In this document: positions 24,015 to 36,000 of the stretch, piece after piece
Numbering within the stretch: the stretch's first letter is position 1
Layout: each line of letters begins with the position of its first letter
From: Warburgia ugandensis
Taxonomy: Eukaryota; Streptophyta; Magnoliopsida; Canellales; Canellaceae
Direction: 5' to 3'
Length of the DNA stretch: 64,000 bases
Assembly (NCBI GenBank): GCA_035236585.1
Contig: CP141126.1
Span: 13,033,001-13,097,000, forward strand
Made by a program: the position numbers and the translations under genes
The notes under the pieces: generated by a model
Seen by the model: only the letters and a program-made list of their open reading frames with translations
Databases searched by the model: none
Told to the model about the DNA's origin: nothing

Positions 24015-27000
24015 AGAAAGAGCCAATTAAATAACCCAGTTCCTAACCTGGACTTTCCAAAATGGACGAAGAAAAGCTGATGGAACATATCTTCCACCTG
24101 AAACTAACCTCCAAATCCCAAGTCAGGGTGCCAAAGATGTTAACAAGAAGAGAAATTTGAGAAAGGCTAAGAGAATAAAAGCATTGACCAAAGGCAAAAT
24201 GGATGGAGCTTGACTCTACAGCTAAAAATGCTTTGATGCAGTGATAGCCACCCGGGAAGAAAGATTAGTCTCCCAAAGCATCAGAAAGTTGATGAGAGGA
24301 ACTGCAAAATCGCTTGATGGGTTCCCTTTGTGAGGAAGCGAACACGGAGAAATTTCCTAGAAACTGATAAAAATGATGTGTTTGTGAACATAGAAGTGCA
24401 GCAATCAAGTCCCAAGGAGATATAAACGGTTAATGATTAGTTTGAAAACTGAAATTGTGGGAGGGACTGGAGGTTTCAAGGGGAGGGATAAAAGGGGGTG
24501 GGGTCAGAGTCAGTAAGGCAAATATAACCAACCTGCCTTATGCTAACGGTTTTCTACAACATATGGGGGGGCCAGAATAAAAAGGGGTGCATACATCATC
24601 ACCTATATACAATTCCTTAGTAAGATACAATGAAAATAGAAAACACTACAAAGCTGAACGTAAGGCATTGACCTGGCTGTACAAAAGAACAAATTCAATT
24701 TATTCCTGTCTACTTTTACCAGAATTATTTATTATGAGACGGATCAAAGATGGCATACAGAGAACTAGGTAAACAGAACCTGGGGGAGGGGGTGCGATAT
24801 CTCAGAGAACTTTACAATAGAGAGACATTCATTACTCACAAACACAAACGCAGTGAGTGCTTCTGTTAATTACAAATTACATACAGGGGTTTCTCGGTGC
24901 AAAAACAGAGAAATTGAGAAAAAGAAAGGGTGGGGATGATGGAGAGAGAGAGAACTCACCTTTGCATGACTTTTCTCAAGGAGTGGTGGTCGTCTCCCAA
25001 GTTGAGACCGAGACTGATCCAAAACTTGAAAGCATCCTGCACGTCGAATGTCCCAAAAACGTATTGCACCATCACATCCCCCAGTCATCAACACCCACTC
25101 ACTTGAGGTTGACCATTCCACAGCCATTACTCCATCTGGCATCATAGAATGGATATACATAAGAATGACGTGTTCTAAGTGTGGAATTCAAGAAGCAAGC
25201 AAAAATGCATGAGAAAAGTAAATATCTCAATCGTGAAGGCCACGAGTTTTATGTGTCTACCATTAAAAAAAAACGGAAAAAGAAAATGATAAGTTGGGTA
25301 TCTCGCAATTTTGGAGGGCACATTAGTTAGTTCAATAAAAAATAACAGAAAATGTCAAGTAGATATCTGGTGCGTAATTCCATTCATCACCTATAAATCT
25401 TTAACAAGTCTTATCTCAAGGCCACCAAATCCACTCAAGTTACACACACACCCCCAAGCCACAAGATGGGTCTTCCTTGTACCATAATGTAACATTCACT
25501 ATTTTAAATTCTAGAATAATTAATTTTATGAATTTGAGAAATTTGAGAAATTTAGAGATGGAATTTCGAGTTAAAACCTCAATATTTGAGATGTGCTCAA
25601 AAAATGGAGTCCAATGCCACTAAAAAAGCTAAAATCGGAGATCAGAGTAAAAATGGCTAATTATTTTAATTTTTATATTTAATTAAAATTATTTGGAAGG
25701 GCAGAACCTTCTTTTCACAAGCGGGGCCCACAAAATCATCACAGCCATCTATGTTAGTAGGGTGATGATTACCAGCATTAAATGCTGGTAATCATATAAA
25801 ATAATTAATAATAATAATAATAAATATATATATATGCATTTAAGAGGGGGGTGCCTTGAATGCACCTTCCCCCCTCTCATTTCGCACATGTGATGAGTGT
25901 GGTTTGCCTTTGTAATTCCTGGATTTTCATAACCCGTATTTCTTGGACTCATAGTATCCTGGAATTGGCATTTGTTTGCAGAAGGACAAATCCTTCAGAC
26001 TGCGCTGCATTGCAGCTTTCTTGCACATCTCCTGCAGACACTGGGATCCAGAACCTGTCGGGCCAGAACCTATCTACTATGAAGATGAAGAGCCTGACGA
26101 TTGGCAAGAAGCATGCCCTATACTCGCCAAATGGCTTGAAGACGCACCCAAGTACGACGATTCTGATGAAGAATCCAGTGACACTGACTTATTTCTTCGT
26201 ACTTTCTTATTCTGACTTATTTCCGGTAGGGATTATACCATGATCTATGTGTTTTCATGAAAACTTGTTGAATTTATGCATGATAGTTCGTAGCTAGTAT
26301 GGCATTTATTTAGTACAAAAGTCGTTACACTCGGCAAAAGACTGGAAATACCCAGAGAGGAGGTGAAAGTACGGGTGAGCTGCCGTAACGTGAGTATGAG
26401 GTAGATGCTCATAGTTTGTTTTTGATTATCATGTTATGAGTTCATCTAGGTTTGAACAATCTATTATAGACTGGTATAATACCCGAGGAAATAGGTTGGA
26501 ATATTTGAATTTAGAAGTCCATTCTCCCCCTGAATTAAAAGAATCCTCTGATAATCATACGCTCTATTGCTTCGGAAAAGGGAAGTATAAGTTTCATTCT
26601 GAGAACAGTCAGCTGAACTGTATAGCTGATTTGAGTTCTCATTGTCTGTACAACCAAGATCTGTTCTACGATAGGCTTTCTCTGTTTTCCAGAGTTTGTC
26701 TTAAAAATTTTAAGGTCTTGGAAGAAAAGCAACTGTCTCTTGAAGACAAGGTTGCAGGAATTAACGGCCAATTAGCCAAGTTCAAAGTTTCTGTATCTCA
26801 GGAATTGCAGGAGATACAGGAAAGAAAGCCCTTGACTAAGGTTGAGGTCAAGGAACTGGTGGCTGAAATTGCTGAGTTGAAAGAACTCCGAAAGGAGAAA
26901 AGAATCACTGCAGATCTTGGAGAATCAATCACTGATCTCCAGAAAAATCTGGACAAATTATCGCTCGGAGGAGACGATAAAGGTAAAAAGCCTGCGGTTA

Positions 27001-30000
27001 AAAAGAAAAAGGCACCGCTATTCGTATACAAAGACCCGCTAAAAATCTTCGAAGAAGAAAAGAAGAAGATCCGAAAATGAGCCAGAGGCAGTCTGCCTTT
27101 GAGCTTCCGGTAATGGAGGAAGTTGGATCTAATCATACACCCACGGCGTATGACCAGATCCGTGGATATCGATGGGGACAGCGAATGAGGCAAGAAGTAA
27201 CCAGCAGGGTTACCAGACGAAGATCACAAAGGTTCAGAAGGAGCCTTGAAAGTCAGATAGATCCAGATGCAGAGCTGCGTATGTCACAAAGATGCAGAGC
27301 TGCGTATGTCACAAAGACGCAGAGCAAATATGGTACCTGCAGAAACTCTATATCAAGCTGGATGGTCAGAATCCAGGCACAGAGTATACCAACACTATTC
27401 GGAGGAAAGAATCCGAGTTACTGAGGAAAGACAACAGCAAGATCTGCCTATGAACTCTCGAACTATGATGGATGATTCTATCAGTATGCGATTCACAGGG
27501 CATCAAATTCGCCAGCCCCCACAACAAGCCAATCGGAGTGAATCCGATGATGAAACCGAGATCGCAACCGAATTCGCAGGAGCTATGTGGGATTATTGCG
27601 AAACAAACGAAGGACCAATCTGGGATACTCTTGGGGAGCCACAAATTTCTAATAGCTTCGAATATTATGTGGATTACTCGGCACCGAGCCATTCATACAT
27701 CCCGATTGAGAATATTCAACCAACTGGATGGGACAATCCAGATGATCCCTTCCCTGAACCTGCACAAGATCCAGAGCCAATCTTTGGCTGGGATCCAGAA
27801 CCTGTCGGGCCAGAACCTATCTACTATGAAGATGCAGAGCCTAACGATTGGCAAGAAGCTGCCCTATACTCGCCAAATGGCTTGAAGACGCACCCAAGTA
27901 CGACGATTCTGGTGAAGAATGCAGTGACACTGAGCTCGATTCTGAGCATGGTGTTAATCCACTCCATCAGAGTGCTGCGGAGCGTGGTGGGCAAAACATC
28001 AGATTTTCACTCGATGACTTCGACGGAAATCCTATCGAAGAAGATGAATCGGCAAGTGATACCGACGCGGAAGAAAAAGAAGGTAGTCCAAATGAAGCCT
28101 TCGCAATCAATGATTCAATCCTTGACGGATTGGATTATCCAGCGTTGAAGAAACTGGCAGAAGAATCAGCCTATTCAGGCTCAGCCAGTAACTCAACACT
28201 CTATGTTCCTCCACAAGAACCTACTATGGGACCAGTAAACTATCCACCAGCTACAAGCTCTGCCCCGGTTGCAGATATATCTGTGGATGATATCCGATCC
28301 AGGGTCGGAGGATTCAGTAAAGGTTATGCTAACCGAAGGGAAGAATTTAATCTCCCATCAGCACAGGCTACATCAGGAGCAATTTTGGTCCTACCAACTG
28401 ATGCAGGCCTATATGAAGAGGTGATATCAAGATGGGAATCCATAACTCTCAACCTACTCAGTGAACGACAATGGCTTGATAACCGTGAAAAAGTGCGGTA
28501 TACTGAGAATCTGTTAGGAGAATTGGAAAAGAAGACGTTCATCCAATGGAGTATGGCGTTCCCAACAGAATATGAAGCCATGGTCGAAATGGCAGAAGAT
28601 CCACAGAATGTGATTTCGCAAATCAGACAGATCATAACCTTGGAAGATCCATATCAAGGATCAACTGAGGAGCAAAACAGGGCGTATCATGATCTTGAAC
28701 GCCTGAGTTGTACACAGCCAAAAGATCTGCTGCAATACATGAACGACTAAAAGGTCCTTGCAGCCAAATCTGGGAGAATGTATATGGGGCCTGAACTTTC
28801 AGAAAAGTTCTTCAGAAAAATGCCCCCACTTTTCTGAAAAGAGCTTGAAAAGCATTCTTGGAAAAATATCCCGGCAACACAATGGGAGTACTTCCGAGAA
28901 TTCATTTCTCATATCAGTGTCTGCAGGAGATGTGCAAGAAAGCTGCAATGCAGCGCAGTCTGAAGGATTTGTCCTTCTGCAAACAAATGCCAATTCCAGG
29001 ATACTATGAGTCCAAGAAATATGGGTTACGAAAATCCAGGAATTACAAAGGCAAACCACACTCATCACATGTGCGAGTTTTCAAGAAAAAGCACCAGGAT
29101 AGAGTGCGAAAATGTAAATGCTTCATTTGTGGTGAAGAAGGACACTTCACACGGGAGTGTAAACGCAAAAATGGCAACATCGCTCGATCAGCAATGATGG
29201 ATAACCTTGAGCTTCCTGATGACTACGATGTAGTATCCGTGGATCTCAATGAACCTGATAGCGACGCAATCTGTTGCGTTTCGGAAGGAGAAGCTGGACA
29301 CAACAGTTCAGCAAAAATAACAACTGAAGATTTACCATGGGATACAATCTTCATGATGTCAGCAACGCAGGATCTTGGATGGAGGGTACTAATAAAGTTA
29401 CCTCAGCATCAAAATGACTGTGAACATCTAAATGTTCAAGTCAATCAGAAGATCGAAGGCGTTGAGTACTTGAAGTGCGCCTACTGTAAGATCAGGACCA
29501 ATCAACGGATGAGAATCCATTGTCCTGATTGCCTGCTCACAACCTGCCTACTTTGTGCTAGATTTTATTTACAGTTGGATTTCAAACCAGAAGTCCCTGG
29601 AGCACAAAGTTATACTAGCAAGGATGGATTAATTCGGGAATTACTCGGATTTGTCCAGTTTTTACTTGCAGAAAATGAAAGGTTAGAAACCGCTCTAACC
29701 AGGGATTTGGAGCGAGAAGAAGTGGAACTCGCAGAAGCTTTTGCAGAAGCAGAAGCTAGCAGAAAAGGTAAAGGCATCACTATTTGTGAGCCAATACCGG
29801 AAGAAGAAACGTTCGTCTGCCCAGACGAGTATGTTCAGAAGACTGAACAAGAAGAAAAACCACAGCCGGTCTTCAAGAAACGTCAAGTGGTCAATGACCT
29901 ATATAACTTCGACGTTCATTTCAGTATCTCTGGAGCAAAAGAATTTACAGTTAGAGCTATTCTGGATACTGGAGCCATGAAATGCTGTGTTAATATCGGG

Positions 30001-33000
30001 GATGTTCCAAATGATGCAATTGAGGATTGCAAATACCCCGTCAGGATCAGTGGAATCAATTCTGATTCCATTACAAACAAAAAGCTGAAGGAGGGATATA
30101 TGACGCTTGGCGCGAACAAATTCAAAATCCCCTTCACTTTCTGCTTCCCGATGAAGATGCGGGATGGAGTGCATATGCTGTTAGGCTGCAATTTTATTCG
30201 TGCAATGCAAGGTGGTGTTCGGATCGAAGGAAGAGACATAACATTCTACAAGAACATTACAAATATTTGCACAGAACAGGAAAATCTGACGGCAAATGCA
30301 GTGATCATCAAAGATCTGGATATTACAACAGAAGAATATTTTAATATCCGGAGAGAATGCGGATTCTCTAGTGAAGTTAGCTTCAATTTTAAAAGGAGAT
30401 TCGCTAATTTCTTAAAGGAGCTTGAGGAGCAGGGATATATCGGTGATGATCCAGTAAGACATTGGGGTAAGAATCAGATTCTGTGCAAAATCGATGTGAT
30501 CAATCCCTATATCACAATACAGGATGCACCCCTCAAGCATATGACACCGAGAGATCTGCATGCTCTGAAACGGCATGTCAAACAGCTCCTTGATCTGAAG
30601 GTCATTAGACCCAGTACCAGTCGACATAGAACAAACGCAATGATCGTACAATCTGGTACAAGTGTTGACCCGATCACCGGAAAAGAAGTACGTGGTAAAG
30701 AACGAATGGTGTTCTGTTATCGAACACTCAATGACAATACGCACAAAGACCAGTACAGCTTACCAGGTGTCAACGGGATACTAAAGCGAGTAGGCAATAG
30801 TTGCATCTACTCCAAATTTGATTTAAAAAGTGGGTTCCATCAAGTTGCCATGGAAGAAGAGTCCATACCTTGGACCGCATTTTTGGCAGGAACTGAACTA
30901 TATGAGTGGCTAGTAATGCCATTTGGCTTGAAGAATGCAGTCCCAATATTTCAACGAAAGATGGATAATTGTTTTCGTGGGACAGAGGCATACGTGGCAG
31001 TATATATTGATGATATACTTGTCTTCTCAGACAATGAAGATGACCACGTCAGACATTTGCAACAGGTCTTAGAGATCTGTAAGAAGAATGGGCTTGTTCT
31101 GTCTAAGAACAAGATGAAGATTGCAGTGGAAGAAATTGAATTCTTAGGAGCAATACTTGGCAAGAAAAGAATGAAGCTGCAACCTCACATTGTAAAGAAG
31201 ATCGTCACCTTCGACGATGAAAAACTGAAAACAAAGGAAGGCCTTAGATCTTGGCTTGGCATACTCAACTATGCCAGACCCTATATTCCAAATCTTGGGG
31301 TCATGCTTGGGCCATTTTATCAGAAGGTATCACCACATGGTGATAAGAGAATGAAGACATCGGATTGGGATTTGATCTCCAAAATCCGAAAGATTGTGCA
31401 AAATTTACCCGATATGGAAGTAGCACCTAAAGACGCGTATGTCATCTTGGAAACAGATGGCTGCATGGAAGGTTGGGGTGGAGTTTGCAAGTGGCGACCA
31501 AAGAAGGGTCGTCACGATCAGAAGAAAAAGTCTGCGCATATGCGAGTGGAAAATTTGACGTAATCAAATACTCGATTGACGCAGAAATACATGCGTGTAT
31601 GAAGACCTTGGAGGCTCTCAAAATACACTACCTGGACAAGAAAGAGATAACCCTAAGGACTGATTGTCAAGCCATTATCAGTTTCTATAACAAAATAGCG
31701 GCTAACAAACCATCTAGGGTTAGATGGATGAACTTCACAGACTTCATCACAGGATGTGGTGTTGAAATTAGATTTGAACATATTGACGGTAAACTGAACG
31801 TTTTAGCTGACGCTCTTAGTCGTCTGGTTAATCGTTATGTTTTTATTTCTCCAGAATCATTATGTCCAGTTCAAGCTCAAGCGCTAGCAACATGGGAGCT
31901 TGCAATCAAGGAAGTACTTCATGGAGGCGTTTCGCGACAGAAACTCACTCAGGACCGCAGGGACCTTCTCTTGAAGGAAGCAGTCCGCAGACTACAGGTG
32001 GTCCTCCCAGACCACTCACGGATGAAGAATGGGAGTTCCTGTACTCGAACTCTCAAAGATACATGTTGATGATGCAAGATGACCGAGCTGGTGATATCTT
32101 CCGTAGAAGTGGTGTACGTGGAGATATCGTGGATGATGAGGAGTACCTGAAGCGGGACATTGATGTCAAATTGAGGATGCTTCACTGCCTCTTCAACATG
32201 AAGCGCAAGTACAACCTCCCATACGCAACACGTGATAACACGTATGGTGATAATGTTGATGCTGCTGAAAGGAGCATCCGTCTCATTCAGTGGATCCAGC
32301 ACTCGATGAAAGAAGTCTGAGTAGCAGACACCTTTTGTCTCAGTTAGGCAAATAATTGGATACGTCCAAAGAAGTTTGCTTTTGCTTTTTACTTTCGGTG
32401 GAAAAGAGATTCCTTTGTCAGGCATCTACTTTTCGTACCAATAATGTATGATTTACTTTCCACGAGTAGGGTTACAAGATATAATCAAGAGACAGTTTTG
32501 GGAAGATATGGAGGAAGTCATGCAAGAAGTTCCCAACACTGAGAGAATCTTTATAGGAGCAGACTTAAATGGCCATATAAGAAAAGATAAGGAAGGATAT
32601 GATAGAATAAACGGAGGGTATGGTATAGGTGAAAGAAATGAGATGGGGGAGAATATCCTTTATTTTGCTTTGTCATAAAACATGTCCATTGCAAATACAC
32701 TCTTTAAGAAAAGGGATGAACACTTAATAACCTTTAAAAGTGGTCTTCATAAAAGCCAAATAGACTTTTTCTTACTTAAAAATAATGAACGATCTATATG
32801 TAAGGATTGTAAGGTAATACCCGGTGAGAGTTTCACCTCACAACATAGGTTAATGGTTATGGATATCCATATCAAAAGATGGAGAAAAAGAACTAAACTT
32901 AATACACATCCAAAAACTAAGTGGTGGAACTTAAAAAGAGAGAAAATAACCTCATTCAAAAATAAGTTGATGGTAGAAGGAAATTGGAACTATGAAGCAG

Positions 33001-36000
33001 TAAATACCATGTGGACTAATATGGCTGAGTCCATTAAGAAAGTGGCAAAAGATGTCTTAGGAGTATCTAAAGGTAAAAGGCTATTAGAAAAGGAAACATG
33101 GTAGTGGAGTGAAACAGTGCAAAAAGTTATTAAAGAAAAACGGATGCGTTTTAAAGCATGGCAGAATATTAGAAATAATGAAAACTATGAACAATATAAT
33201 AATGCTAAAAAGGTTGCTAAGAGAATAGTAAGTGAGGCTAAACTTAAAGCATATGATGAGCTCTACAATAGACTAGGAACAAGAGAAGGTGAGAAAAATG
33301 TATTTCAACTTGCAAAAGTAAGAGAACAAAATGGTAAGGACTTAGACCATGTTAGGTGTATTAGAGGTGATGATCAAAGAGTATTAGTCAAAGATGATGA
33401 GATCAAACAAAGGTGGGAAACATACTTTCAAAAATTGTTAAATGACAATGGCTCTGAGAATATAGGGATTGAAAATACTATAAATTTAAATAACACTGGA
33501 TATTATAGATATGAACGTAGGATTAGAATACCTGAAGTAAAAGAGGCCTTGAAAAAGATGAACTCAGAAAAGGCCATGGGGCCTGATGGTATACCAATAG
33601 AGGCTTGAAAGCATATGGGAGATATTGGAGTAGTTTGGTTGACAAGGTTGTTTAACAAAATTATAAAATCAAAGAAAATGCCAGATGAGTGGAGGAAAAG
33701 CTCTATTGTACCAATCTATAAGAATAAAGGAGACATACAAAGCTGCACTAATTATCGAGCGATCAAACTTATGAGTCACACTATGAAACTTTTTAAAAGA
33801 GTGATTAAGAAGAGGCTACAACATGAAACAAGTGTATCGGAGAATCAATTTGGTTTCATGCCTTGGAGGTCTACCATGGAAGCTATTTTCTTACTAAGAC
33901 AATTAGTAGAGAAATATAGGGAGAGGAGAAAAGACCTCCACATGGTCTTTATCAACTTAGAGAAAGCTTATTATAGAGTCCCTAGAGAGTTAATATGGAG
34001 GGTGTTGGGTGGTAAAGGAGTTTCTCAGGGATATAGACATAATTAAAGATATATATGATGGAGCGGTAACAAATGTTAAGACCACTAGTGGGGCGACTGG
34101 TGATTTTCCCGTCACTATGGGATTGCACCAAGGATCGGCATTAAGTCCATACCTTTTTACATTGGTATTGGATGAGTTAACAAAACATCTGCACGAGGAG
34201 ATTCCCTGGTGCATGTTATTTGCAAATGATATAGTCTTACTTGATGAGACATGAGAAGCATTAGAATCTGAAGGATTGAAAATTAGCCGAACTAAGACAG
34301 AATATCTGGAATGTAATTTTAGCAAGGAGAGTAGGAGTAGAACACCAGTCAAGATTGATAACCAAGAAGTCCCCGTTAAAGACCACTTTCGATACTTAGG
34401 ATTAATGATCCATGAGAGTGGAGAGATTGAGACAGAGGTTACCCAGAGAATCCAAGCGGGTTGGAACAAATGGAGATGTGCATCTGGAGTTTTGTGTGAT
34501 TGACGGGTGCCACTCAAACTAAAAGGAAAATTTTATAGGATGGCAATAAGGCTGACCATGCTCTATGGATCAGAGTGTTGGGCAGTTAAGAAACATCATA
34601 CTCATAGGATGAGTGTAGCATAAATGAGCATGTTGAGATAAATAAGTGGTAAGACAAGAAAGGATAGAATTAGAAATGAAAATATTCGAGGAAATTTAAA
34701 GATAGCACCAATAGGTAACAAGATGAGGGAGACTAGACTTAGATGGTTTGGACATGTTCAAAGGAGACCAACAACGGCACCGGTTAGAAGAAGTGAGGCA
34801 ATACAAGTATAAGGTTCTAAAATGGCAAGGGGAAGGCCCAAAAGAACATGGATAGAAGTGGTGAGGAAAGATTTAAAAACACTGGGATTAAATGAAGCCA
34901 TGGTATTTAATAGAGTGGAATAGAGGATTAAGATTCATGTGGCCGACCCCTAATTGGGATAAGGTCTTGATGATGATGATGATGATGAATTCAGGGATCC
35001 CGCCTATTTTATAAAAATAAAATTTTTACTACTACTATATATATTGGAAAAAGATTTAGAAAATCCAGGGTGTCACACATAATTATCTCCTCAAAGGAAA
35101 TCAGCTGGTCAAGCTCTATCCACTTGATCATAGTAACCAGCCAGATGAAAAGGGAGGAGTAATCAGGATCCCACCCAGTACAGGAATCATAAACCTTCTT
35201 AAATAAAAATACAGTAGCCCATCCTCAATGTAGATGGCTTTATTTCTATTCTTTCAACTGTGGGTGTTGTTTGACTTATCCCGCCCAAGGAAGATGCACT
35301 TGACAAGGAAGAGATCTCAGCTACATCTGTTCACAGAGAGAAACTCTCTCACTAAACCACTGTCTACTATAATCCATCAAAGCCAATTCAGTCAAATTGC
35401 TCGACATGACCTCACAACAGCTAAGACCACTTCCATCTTCAGATGAAATATCTATTCAAGAGAAGCGTCACAGGAAAGAACAGTTTCATCTACAAAGGGG
35501 AGATGGGTAGTCCAACTCAAAGTCCTTAACAAGACAAGTACACTTTGTTCACTAGTCTGGTTGAAGCCTCCAGCAACCTCAGAGTAGAGAAGATAGGGGA
35601 AAGGGCTCACAGAGAAGGGCTGAAAAGTTCTAGAACAGTAGAAAAGCAGGCTATCAAAACACTCCATTAGCCATCGTCTCCATGCCAATTCAAAACCCAT
35701 TATGTCCATCAGATAATCCAATGAAAGACCAATCAGTATAATCACCAGCTTTCTTAAAATATGTGAAGCTGTCTAACACACTTAGATGGTTGGTACAATT
35801 ATTAGGATCACTCCTGACATTTCCAGAGTGTTGGAGATGGTCTCACTGCTTAGTGCATTTCAGCATGTGAAAATGGTTGGAGCATTGGGATATAATCTCT
35901 AACGAAATATGCCTGTATATCAAACTTCATTAGGCAATTTGTTCTTTATTTTCACGGCAAAAACTGACCTTAACAATGTTTTAGAGTTCAAATAATTGGG

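Noticed and set aside
23876-24097. Arg-Glu and Ser-Leu repeat frames
   Set aside because: Produced by the (CT)n microsatellite in CSA intron 4.
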